NCBI GenBank assembly: GCA_050116035.1
Contig: JASFPJ010000183.1
Coordinates: forward strand, 1-6,714
Reading direction: 5' to 3'
Source of the DNA: SOIA01 sp050116035
GTDB lineage: Bacteria; Acidobacteriota; Aminicenantia; Aminicenantales; Aminicenantaceae
Length of the DNA stretch: 6,714 nt
The position numbers were made by a program, and so were the translations under genes. The notes under the pieces are model-generated. The model was not told the DNA's origin and did no database searches. It saw nothing but the letters and a program-made list of their open reading frames with translations. Numbering within the stretch: position 1 is the stretch's first letter; the number at the start of each line of letters is the position of its first letter. Positions 1-5,840 of this stretch are shown here, piece after piece.

Positions 1-66
1 CATAAAAAAACCAAGTCAGTTAAGAACAAGATTCAACACAACTTCCCGGTATAGCCCATTATTTTT

Positions 67-105
67 TTCTCTCGATGATGGTCAGAATACTCTGACTTCT
101 CTCGA
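67..105 (+). promoter_or_regulatory. Inverted repeat flanked by direct repeats upstream of the PilZ gene
   Basis: A perfect 6-bp inverted repeat, GTCAGA-ATAC-TCTGAC, spans 81-96. It lies between two copies of TTCTCTCGA at 67-75 and 97-105, exactly 30 bp apart. It sits about 35 bp before the PilZ start codon, so it could be a regulator site or a short hairpin in the leader. It is not followed by a clean T-run, so it is a poor intrinsic terminator. I saw no convincing -35/-10 pair in positions 1-131. The pattern is visible in the sequence; any regulatory role is inference. Confidence 0.35.
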
Positions 106-131
106 ATTTCACTCAATTTCAAGGAGGTAAT

Positions 132-479
132 ATGGCTGATGAGAGACGGAAACATCCACGGTACAAATGCATACTTCCTGCTGAATTAGTCAAATCGGAA
201 GGAAGTCCCGACCTGATTGAAAGAGTGAGTATCCAGGATATCTCGAGTGATGGTCTTAAACTGGTTGTTAAATTTGTTCAACCTGATCGGGGATCCAACT
301 TGGATCTAAAGCTCTACATTCCAGAGAAAAGTATACTCACTTTCATCACGGCAGAGACGGCATGGAGCAGGTTCAGCAACAGTAAACTTGAAGCCGGATT
401 GAGGATCAGAGAGATAGACAGGAAAATGAAGAAAGAGATCCTCAACTGGGTCTATCCTGGATGGGTAAAAAAAGACTAA
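132..479 (+). CDS. PilZ-domain protein (probable c-di-GMP receptor)
   Basis: This 115-residue protein is essentially a single PilZ domain, a fold that binds the second messenger cyclic di-GMP. Both signature elements are present: RxxxR as R6-K-H-P-R10 near the N-terminus, and D/NxSxxG as D36-I-S-S-D-G41. A later segment (about residues 75-95, AETAWSR...EAGLRI) matches the typical end of the beta-barrel. No signal peptide, membrane segment or output domain is visible, so it is likely a cytosolic adaptor that changes a partner's activity when it binds c-di-GMP. The start is well supported by a perfect Shine-Dalgarno AAGGAGGT at 121-128, four bases after its GGAGG core. The next gene encodes a bactofilin, but a strong promoter in between suggests separate transcription. 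The specific target cannot be read from the sequence. Confidence 0.88.
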   Translation: MADERRKHPRYKCILPAELVKSEGSPDLIERVSIQDISSDGLKLVVKFVQPDRGSNLDLKLYIPEKSILTFITAETAWSRFSNSKLEAGLRIREIDRKMKKEILNWVYPGWVKKD

Positions 480-531
480 AGGAGGAAAGACCTAGACTTT
501 ATTAACTGTAATTATTCATTTTTTAATAATA

Positions 532-556
532 ATTATTGGGAATAATATTTTTTTTT
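532..556 (+). terminator. Possible weak terminator after the PilZ gene
   Basis: A 6-bp all-A/T stem (532-537 with 541-546) closes on a GGG loop and is followed by nine T residues at 548-556. The arrangement resembles an intrinsic terminator, but the lack of G-C pairs makes the hairpin weak. It lies in a strongly AT-rich stretch (about 499-580) that also repeats TTTTTTAATAAT at 519-530 and 551-562. The same stretch could instead act as an UP-like element for the promoter just downstream. Confidence 0.25.
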
Positions 557-578
557 AATAATTACTAAATCTGATATA

Positions 579-598
579 TTGACATACAGAGGTGTCAA
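579..598. promoter_or_regulatory. Candidate operator overlapping the -35 box
   Basis: The -35 hexamer is one arm of a perfect inverted repeat, TTGACA-N8-TGTCAA (579-584 and 593-598). A dimeric regulator binding here would cover the -35 and most of the spacer. The symmetry is visible in the sequence. The operator role is inferred, and a 6-bp match can arise by chance. Confidence 0.33.
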
Positions 599-607
599 AA
601 CTATAAT
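579..607 (+). promoter_or_regulatory. Full-consensus sigma70 promoter for the bactofilin gene
   Basis: A perfect -35 hexamer TTGACA (579-584) and a perfect -10 hexamer TATAAT (602-607) are separated by the ideal 17 bp. Initiation is expected near A614, giving a leader of about 30 nt before the bactofilin ATG at 644. The preceding AT-rich tract would further favour RNA polymerase binding. A promoter this close to consensus is expected to be strong unless repressed. Confidence 0.82.
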
Positions 608-643
608 TGAGTCATAACACCCAGGGGAAAACCAAAGGGAAAG

Positions 644-1153
644 ATGGCTAGGCATAAACACAAAGAGACAGAACACGACAATTCTCCTGAAGAAGTCATT
701 CCAAGCAATATTGCCCGGTTTGGCCCATCTCTTTTCCTGAAAGGAGAATTATCCGGGGAAGAAGACCTGGTGATTGATGGTAGGTTCCAGGGAAAGATAC
801 ATCTAGAGAATCACAATGTTCTTGTAAGAGAAGGAGCGAACGTCAAAGCGGATATCCATGTCAACAGTATCACTATAAAAGGAAGTGTCAAAGGAAACAT
901 CTTTGCTTCAGGAAAAGTCTTCATCTCTGAAGAAGGACAACTGCACGGAGATATAAACGCCCCCACCATCTCGATCATGGATGGAGCCCGGTTCAAAGGA
1001 AGCGTAATCATGGATAAAATCGCTCAATCCGTTTCTCCTCCTGAAAAAGAACCTGAGCTCCAGTTTTCCAAGGAAGAAGCAGAGGAACCGAAAGACACAG
1101 AAAAGAAAGAAGATACCAAGGACGACTCTTCCCTCAAGTTTCGAGATCTCTGA
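644..1153 (+). CDS. Bactofilin family polymer-forming cytoskeletal protein
   Basis: This 169-residue protein has the three-part bactofilin layout. There is a short polar N-terminal tail (1-24), a central domain of short hydrophobic/glycine repeats (about 25-124), and a long charged C-terminal tail (125-169) rich in Glu and Lys. Family hallmarks include GPSLFLKGELSGEEDLVIDGRFQG at the start of the core (residues 27-50) and later turns such as GSVKGNI, GQLHGDI and GARFKGSV, typical of a right-handed beta-helix. Bactofilins polymerise without nucleotides into filaments that scaffold cell-wall enzymes, stalks or polarity proteins. No transmembrane segment is seen, so membrane contact would be through the N-terminal tail or partners. 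The ATG follows AAAGGGA (634-640), and a consensus promoter lies just upstream. The gene is probably monocistronic, because 364 bp separate it from uvrB. The exact cellular role cannot be told from the sequence. Confidence 0.92.
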   Translation: MARHKHKETEHDNSPEEVIPSNIARFGPSLFLKGELSGEEDLVIDGRFQGKIHLENHNVLVREGANVKADIHVNSITIKGSVKGNIFASGKVFISEEGQLHGDINAPTISIMDGARFKGSVIMDKIAQSVSPPEKEPELQFSKEEAEEPKDTEKKEDTKDDSSLKFRDL

Positions 1154-1293
1154 ATTTTTCCTGGCTTTTGATTCGTTTTCACTCATCCTCTTTACGTGTT
1201 CCTTGTTTACCGCACACCGATGATGCCTCCAATCAGAGATTTCTATTATCTTTCTTCTTTTTTTTTGGCGCAGTCCCAACGTTATTTATTAAT

Positions 1294-1357
1294 GCCATTG
1301 TGAACGGAGTGAAACAATCTCAGATTTTTGTCATTACGAACGATGCGTGGTAATCTC
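1294..1357 (+). repeat. Two diverged direct copies of the palindromic repeat unit
   Basis: Two 28-nt units, at 1294-1321 and 1330-1357, are diverged copies of the 34-nt unit at 1366-1399. All three start exactly 36 bp apart (1294, 1330, 1366) and end in AATCTC. The first two lack about six bases in the middle, compared with the third. Each can form a 5-bp stem: ATTGT/ACAAT in the first and ATTAC/GTAAT in the second, against ATTGC/GCAAT in the third. Each variant is a base-pair-preserving change. They look like decayed members of the same dispersed family. Confidence 0.7.
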
Positions 1358-1363
1358 ACTCAC

Positions 1364-1465
1364 TTGTCATTGCGAGGAACGAAGTGACGTGGCAATCTCG
1401 TAAAAAAATAATGAAAAATTCATTTTTACGAGATTGCTTCTTCGCTACGCTCATCGCAATGACAA
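1364..1465. repeat. Imperfect ~100-bp palindrome of a dispersed repeat (MITE/REP-like)
   Basis: Two 43-bp arms, 1364-1406 and 1423-1465, are inverted copies matching at 36 of 43 positions. The outer 12 bp (TTGTCATTGCGA) and inner 15 bp (GCAATCTCGTAAAAA) are identical, and all differences lie in the central 16 bp. A 16-bp A/T-rich loop contains a second small hairpin (1410-1415 with 1419-1424). Sequences of the type GTCATTGCGAGGA-CGAAG-GA-GGCAATCTC are, from general knowledge, common dispersed intergenic repeats in many environmental bacterial genomes. No transposase and no clear target-site duplication are visible, so this is at most a non-autonomous element. Confidence 0.82.
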
Positions 1466-1501
1466 TAATGATACAGATTCAGGTTTTACTCCTTTCATTT
1501 C

Positions 1502-1510
1502 TGCTATAAT
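1502..1510 (+). promoter_or_regulatory. Extended -10 promoter of uvrB, predicting a leaderless transcript
   Basis: TGCTATAAT is a perfect extended -10 element (TGn plus TATAAT at 1505-1510). No good -35 is present at the usual distance (GGTTTT at 1482-1487), which extended -10 promoters can tolerate. Initiation about seven bases after the hexamer would fall at about 1517-1518, on the uvrB ATG itself. No proper Shine-Dalgarno fits: the only candidate, AAGG at 1511-1514, is three bases from the ATG. I saw no LexA-type box (CTGT-N8-ACAG or GAAC-N4-GTTC) here. Confidence 0.6.
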
Positions 1511-1517
1511 AAGGCTT

Positions 1518-3512
1518 ATGAAAAAATTCACGCTGTTTTCTGATTTTGCACCGAAAGGCGACCAGACAAATGCCATCCAACAGCTGTATGAAGGTCTGGA
1601 AAACAAGGCCCAACACCAGGTCTTGATGGGTGTCACAGGCTCCGGCAAGACGTTCACCATAGCCAACATCATCGAGAAAGCCAAAAGACCTGTCCTCATC
1701 ATCTCCCACAACAAAACTCTGGCCGCTCAACTCTACCAGGAATTCCGCCACTTTTTTCCTAAGAATGCGGTGGAATATTTCGTCAGCTATTATGATTATT
1801 ACCAGCCTGAAGCCTTCATTCCCGCCACAAATATCTACATTGCCAAAGAAGCCACGATTAACGACGAGATAGACCGTCTCAGGTTGTGCGCCACCAACTC
1901 TCTCTTTCAGAGAAGAGATGTCATCGTCATTGCATCTGTCTCCTGTATCTACGGCATCGGATCCCCGAAGACTTATTTCTCGATGAGTTTCACCCTCCAA
2001 AAGGGTCAGGAGATATCCAGAAAGAACATACTCAAAAGCCTGGTCGAAATACAGTACGAAAGAGAAGAAAAGGAGTTGAAAAGGGGAACATTTCGGGTGC
2101 GGGGAGATGTCATCGAAGTTTTTCCTTCTTACGAGGATTTTGCTTACAGGTTCGAACTTGACGAAAACGGAATATACAAAATTTCTACTATCGATCCTCT
2201 TCTGGGCCATACACTGGATAGTTACGATAAAATCCTCATCTGTCCGAGAACCTTTTTTTCCACTCCTCCGGATATTCTCGACTATGCGATCCGCAGTATA
2301 GAAAAGGAACTCGAGGAGAGAATCGCGTTTTTTAAAAATCAGGACAAACCTATCGAAGCCAACCGGATCGAAGAGAGAACATTGTTTGACCTGGATATGC
2401 TGAGAGAATTCGGTTACTGCCCTGGAATAGAAAACTACTCACTCTATCTCTCCTTGAGAAAACACGGAGAGCCGCCCTACACTCTCCTCGATTATTTTCC
2501 TCCTGACTTTCTGACCATTATCGATGAATCCCACGTCACTATCCCTCAAATCGGAGGGATGTACTACGGAGACCGCTCACGAAAGCGAACCCTTATTGAA
2601 CATGGATTCCGTCTGCCCTCAGCCCTGGACAACCGGCCTCTCAATTTCGAAGAGTATGAGAGCCGAGTCAATCAAGTCCTTTATGTCTCGGCCACGCCTG
2701 GCCCTTATGAACTGAAAAAGACAAGAAATAAAACTGTCGAGCAGATCATCCGGCCGACGGGTCTTATAGACCCTGAGATAGAGGTCCGTCCAGTCAAAGG
2801 CCAAATCGATGATTTAATGGCTGAAATTAAAACAAGAGCGAAGAAGAACGAGCGGATCCTGGTCACGACTCTGACCAAAAAAATGGCAGAAAGCTTGACA
2901 CGGCATTACCATGAGCTCGGCCTCCGTGTTCGTTATCTTCACTCGGAGATTGACACGCTCGAACGCGTGAACATACTCAGAGACCTGAGAAAGGGGAAAT
3001 TCGATGCGCTCATCGGAATCAACCTGCTCAGAGAAGGACTTGACCTGCCTGAAGTCTCCTTGGTGGCTATACTGGATGCGGACAAAGAAGGGTTTCTCCG
3101 CTCTGCAAGCTCACTGATTCAGACTTTTGGGCGTGCGGCACGGAACGTTGAAGGAAGAACCATTCTCTATGCAGACAACATGACAGACTCTATGAATAAA
3201 GCGATCACTGAGACTAACAGGAGGAGAAAGATCCAACAGGAATTCAACACGAAAAACAACATCACTCCTCAATCCATTAAAAAAAGGATAGATGAGGTCT
3301 TGACCAGCATATACGAGAGGGATTATTTTGACTATTCACGAATCTCAGAGGAAAAAGACATCTATCTTTCACCTCAAAAGAGAAAAGAAAAAATGGAGAA
3401 ACTGGAAAAATTGATGAAGGATGCAGCCAGAAACCTGGAGTTTGAAAAAGCAGCCAAATTGAGGGATGAGCTCAATAAACTGAAAAAAAGAGAGCTGGAA
3501 TTAGTCGCCTGA
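1518..3512 (+). CDS. uvrB: Excinuclease ABC subunit UvrB
   Basis: UvrB is the damage-verifying helicase-like subunit of bacterial nucleotide excision repair. It receives DNA from UvrA, inserts a beta-hairpin between the strands using ATP, and recruits UvrC. From the ATG at 1518 the protein is 664 residues, normal for the family. Visible motifs are Walker A GVTGSGKT (38-45), the beta-hairpin aromatics YYDYYQPEAF (Y91-Y95), the INDEIDRLR segment, DEAD-like DESH (336-339), motif III SATPGPYEL, and motif VI QTFGRAARN (535-543). A C-terminal UVR coiled-coil (about 625-660, EFEKAAKLRDEL) contacts UvrC. An earlier in-frame TTG at 1434 would add 28 residues read from the upstream repeat. I rejected it because MKKFTLFSDFAPKGDQ is the usual UvrB N-terminus. 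uvrC follows after 35 bp; uvrA is not in the window. Confidence 0.97.
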   Translation: MKKFTLFSDFAPKGDQTNAIQQLYEGLENKAQHQVLMGVTGSGKTFTIANIIEKAKRPVLIISHNKTLAAQLYQEFRHFFPKNAVEYFVSYYDYYQPEAFIPATNIYIAKEATINDEIDRLRLCATNSLFQRRDVIVIASVSCIYGIGSPKTYFSMSFTLQKGQEISRKNILKSLVEIQYEREEKELKRGTFRVRGDVIEVFPSYEDFAYRFELDENGIYKISTIDPLLGHTLDSYDKILICPRTFFSTPPDILDYAIRSIEKELEERIAFFKNQDKPIEANRIEERTLFDLDMLREFGYCPGIENYSLYLSLRKHGEPPYTLLDYFPPDFLTIIDESHVTIPQIGGMYYGDRSRKRTLIEHGFRLPSALDNRPLNFEEYESRVNQVLYVSATPGPYELKKTRNKTVEQIIRPTGLIDPEIEVRPVKGQIDDLMAEIKTRAKKNERILVTTLTKKMAESLTRHYHELGLRVRYLHSEIDTLERVNILRDLRKGKFDALIGINLLREGLDLPEVSLVAILDADKEGFLRSASSLIQTFGRAARNVEGRTILYADNMTDSMNKAITETNRRRKIQQEFNTKNNITPQSIKKRIDEVLTSIYERDYFDYSRISEEKDIYLSPQKRKEKMEKLEKLMKDAARNLEFEKAAKLRDELNKLKKRELELVA

Positions 3513-3547
3513 GCGATTTTCAAATTTCCATTAATATAAAGGTTACC

Positions 3548-5326
3548 ATGACAGGCCGTTTGAGAAAAAAAGCACAGACTCTGCCGGAAAAAGCGGGCAT
3601 CTACTTCTTCAAGAATCGAACGGGAGAGGTGATTTATATCGGCAAGGCACGCTCTTTGCGGGACAGAGTGAAATCATACTTCCAGCCGACTTCGGATGTA
3701 AAAATCAAAAATATCCTCTCTGAAACATGGGATGTCGATTTTATCCTGACTGGTTCCACGAGAGAAGCGGCCTTCCTCGAGAATAATTTTATCCGCACCT
3801 ACCAGCCCAGATATAACCTGAGGCTTAAGGACGATAAAAGCTTCCCGTTCCTGAAAATGACGCTCCAGGAAAAGTTTCCGGCGCTCACATTAACAAGAAG
3901 AGTGGAGGAAGACGGAGCCAAATATTACGGACCATACAGCCCGGCTCAGCAAGCTCGACAAACGAGCCATCTCATCGCCAAATACTTCGGTGTCCGAACT
4001 TGTGAGGAAGCTGTTCCAGGAAAAAGGAAAAGGCCCTGTCTTGAATATGACCTCAAACTCTGTTCTGCTCCGTGCGTTAAATACATCTCCGAATCAGATT
4101 ACAGGGAGAGCGTGGAGAATGCACTCCTCTTTCTGGATGGGAAAACGGAAAAGCTGTTGAGCGTCTTAAAGCAAAAAATGCGCGAATCCGCATCCCGGCA
4201 GGAATTCGAGCAGGCGGCTCACTGGAGAGACCTCATTCACACTATAAAAGATATCAAAGAGAGGCCGAAGCTCATATCCGTCCAGATGGAAGATATTGAT
4301 ATATTCGGTTTCCTGCGGGAAAACAAAAACATCGCAGTCTATGTTTTCTTGATGAGAAGAGGCAAAGTCATCGAATCTGAAGAACTCTTCTTTCAGGAGA
4401 AAAAAGATTTATCGAACACAACAATCTTTTCCGCTTGCTTGTGGGACCTTTATGAGAAACGAATGAATATTCCAGACAAGATACTCCTTCCCTTTGCCCC
4501 GGAGAGAAGAGAAAAGCTCTCAAAGATGCTCACGGAAAAAAAGCATAAAAAAGTTGAAATCCTCACCCCAATCAGAGGGAAAAACAAGAAGCTGGTCAGC
4601 CTGGCCAGTGCAAATGCAGAAATTCTGATGCGAAAAAAAACCGATGAGTTCTTTCCTCTTGAAGAAATGAGAAAGGTTCTCGAACTCAAAATCCTTCCTG
4701 TTCGCATCGAGGGATACGATATCTCTAACACAGGAGGAGATGAATCTGTGGGTTCTCTTGTTGTTTTTGAGAATGGCCTCCCCCAAAAAAATGATTACCG
4801 AAAATACAAGATCAAGAGTGTGGAGGGCCCGAACGACGTGGCCAGCATTCAGGAGGTTATCAGAAGAAGGTACACGAGACTCCTCCAGGAAAAGAAAGCC
4901 TTCCCGGATTTAATCCTTGTGGATGGAGGAAAAGGCCAACTGAATGCAGCCAGGACTGTTCTTGAAGAATTGGGATTAAACCATCTTCCTGTCGTCTCAT
5001 TAGCAAAAAAAGAAGAAATCATTTTCACACCATCCCATAAGAACGGGATACAGCTGGATAAAACGTCCCCTGTCCTCAAACTCTTCCAGAGTATAAGAGA
5101 CGAATCTCACCGCTTTGCTCTCTCTTTCCATCGTTTGAGGAGGAAAAAGAAAAGCTTCGAATCCCGGCTGGATGGGATCAAAGGGATAGGGCCAAAGAGA
5201 AAAACAGCCCTGTTGACAAAATATAAAGGTGTGAAGGAAATAAAAAAAGCCTCGATCGAGGAATTGGGCAGAATTATAGGAAGGAAGACGGCTCAAGGAC
5301 TTGTTGACAAGCTTAAAAAAGAATGA
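3548..5326 (+). CDS. uvrC: Excinuclease ABC subunit UvrC
   Basis: UvrC is the nuclease that cuts on both sides of a lesion in the UvrB-DNA complex. The 592-residue protein is complete. An N-terminal GIY-YIG domain (GIY 17-19, YIG 30-32, R40, E78) makes the 3' cut. A cysteine set with spacing C152-x11-C164-x7-C172-x3-C176 matches the spacing known to hold an iron-sulfur cluster in E. coli UvrC. A UVR domain (about 202-237) binds UvrB. The C-terminal RNase H-like nuclease for the 5' cut shows D391 in GYDISN, D430, D459 in VDGGKGQ, and H521 in RDESHRF. Tandem helix-hairpin-helix motifs (541-561 and 567-590) bind DNA. The ATG follows AAAGG at 3538-3542. The gap to uvrB contains no evident promoter, so the two are probably cotranscribed. 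Confidence 0.97.
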   Translation: MTGRLRKKAQTLPEKAGIYFFKNRTGEVIYIGKARSLRDRVKSYFQPTSDVKIKNILSETWDVDFILTGSTREAAFLENNFIRTYQPRYNLRLKDDKSFPFLKMTLQEKFPALTLTRRVEEDGAKYYGPYSPAQQARQTSHLIAKYFGVRTCEEAVPGKRKRPCLEYDLKLCSAPCVKYISESDYRESVENALLFLDGKTEKLLSVLKQKMRESASRQEFEQAAHWRDLIHTIKDIKERPKLISVQMEDIDIFGFLRENKNIAVYVFLMRRGKVIESEELFFQEKKDLSNTTIFSACLWDLYEKRMNIPDKILLPFAPERREKLSKMLTEKKHKKVEILTPIRGKNKKLVSLASANAEILMRKKTDEFFPLEEMRKVLELKILPVRIEGYDISNTGGDESVGSLVVFENGLPQKNDYRKYKIKSVEGPNDVASIQEVIRRRYTRLLQEKKAFPDLILVDGGKGQLNAARTVLEELGLNHLPVVSLAKKEEIIFTPSHKNGIQLDKTSPVLKLFQSIRDESHRFALSFHRLRRKKKSFESRLDGIKGIGPKRKTALLTKYKGVKEIKKASIEELGRIIGRKTAQGLVDKLKKE

Positions 5327-5380
5327 TACCCATTTCTGAGAGTAATTTAAGAAATAATGTTTCAATAGACAATTAAAGTA

Positions 5381-5410
5381 AATATAAGTCAATATAGGAT
5401 AATATAAGTA
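5381..5410 (+). repeat. Three 10-bp-phased AT-rich repeats upstream of acpS
   Basis: AATATAAGTC, AATATAGGAT and AATATAAGTA follow one another directly, so the AATATARG core recurs exactly every 10 bp. In-phase A/T tracts of this kind can bend DNA or act as UP-like or regulator sites. The surrounding spacer 5327-5472 shows no clear terminator for uvrC. It has only weak promoter-like hexamers (TAGACA at 5366-5371, GATAAT at 5398-5403) that are not properly spaced. Function is unknown. Confidence 0.5.
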
Positions 5411-5472
5411 TATTTTAAAAATTTCTCAACTGGCTATACATCTTAAATGGTGAGCCAACACATGAGGGAAAG

Positions 5473-5832
5473 ATGGGTATGATACTCGGAACGGGAATCG
5501 ACATCATCGAAGTGGAGCGTGTCAAAAAAATAGCTGAAAAAAATCCCCGTTTCCTGGAAAAAATCTTCACGTCTGGCGAAATCGACTACTGCTCGAAGAA
5601 AAAAAATAAGTACCAGCATCTGGCCGCCCGGTTTGCTGCTAAAGAAGCCTTCTTCAAAGCCATAGGAAAAAGGATAAACTGGACTGATGTTGAGCTCTTC
5701 AACCTCTCTTCAGGAAAGCCAGAGCTGAAAATTAAGAATAAAGAGAGATTCCGTGTGGAAAAAGCCCATATCTCTATTTCTCACCTGAAAGATTATGCTG
5801 TTGCAGCCGTTATCCTGGAAAGAAAAAAATAG
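5473..5832 (+). CDS. acpS: Holo-[acyl-carrier-protein] synthase
   Basis: AcpS transfers the 4'-phosphopantetheine arm of coenzyme A to a serine of acyl carrier protein, making it active for fatty acid synthesis. The 119-residue length is typical of the small, trimeric bacterial type. Key motifs are GTGIDIIEVERV with metal-binding D10, FTSGEIDYC (32-40), and the signature AARFAAKEAFFKAIG (51-65) with catalytic/metal-binding E58. Further along are SSGKPEL and the C-terminal HISISHLKDYAVAAVILE strand. The start at 5473 has GAGGGA at 5464-5469, and the same AGGGAAAGATGG context precedes the bactofilin start. An ATG two codons later (5479) would give the more usual N-terminus MILGTGID and remains possible. 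The gene lies 146 bp after uvrC and ends 8 bp before a convergent feoB. Confidence 0.95.
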   Translation: MGMILGTGIDIIEVERVKKIAEKNPRFLEKIFTSGEIDYCSKKKNKYQHLAARFAAKEAFFKAIGKRINWTDVELFNLSSGKPELKIKNKERFRVEKAHISISHLKDYAVAAVILERKK

Positions 5833-5840
5833 ACACCAGC

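Larger units (their letters stand above)
1154..1517. other. Repeat-bearing spacer between bactofilin and uvrB
   Basis: This 364-bp stretch has no credible gene. Its first part (1154-1290) is pyrimidine-rich and ends in nine T residues at 1258-1266. Those are preceded by a weak AGAGAT/ATCTTT hairpin (1235-1253), a poor but possible terminator for the bactofilin message. Positions 1294-1465 hold four related repeat units, described separately. Positions 1466-1517 hold the uvrB promoter. A TTG-initiated reading frame opening at 1434 runs into uvrB, but its leader is translated repeat sequence. Confidence 0.8.

Noticed and set aside
1..3. CAT at the left edge as the start codon of a divergent gene
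   Set aside because: No ribosome binding site precedes it on the minus strand, and no coding sequence is visible within the window.
571..598. Divergent promoter using the minus-strand TTGACA at 598-593
   Set aside because: The best minus-strand -10 is TATCAG at 576-571, a weak match, and there is no minus-strand gene for it to serve.
1139..1165. GAGATCTC palindrome followed by TTTTT at the bactofilin stop
   Set aside because: The palindrome leaves almost no loop and extends imperfectly, so a stable terminator hairpin is unlikely.
1235..1266. Hairpin plus nine T residues as a bactofilin terminator
   Set aside because: The stem is six base pairs with a wobble and only two G-C pairs, and extra pyrimidines separate it from the T-run, so it is too weak to call alone.
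908..1279. Minus-strand open frame of 123 codons across the bactofilin gene
   Set aside because: It overlaps the well-supported bactofilin in antisense, and its translation is low-complexity (Phe/Arg-rich, from a purine-rich coding strand) with no recognisable domain.
1168..1353. Small plus-strand open frame in the bactofilin-uvrB spacer
   Set aside because: It has no ribosome binding site, runs through a T-tract and into the repeat units, and its translation resembles no known protein.
1294..1465. Possible CRISPR array because of the 36-bp period
   Set aside because: Units are diverged, the gaps between the direct copies are only 8 bp, the last unit is inverted, and there are no unique spacers or cas genes.
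1479..2210. Minus-strand open frame of 243 codons inside uvrB
   Set aside because: It is a shadow of uvrB on the opposite strand with no recognisable motif. The plus-strand frame is unmistakably UvrB.
5431..5457. TGGCT/AGCCA hairpin in the acpS leader
   Set aside because: Only five outer base pairs with large internal mismatches and no known riboswitch features.
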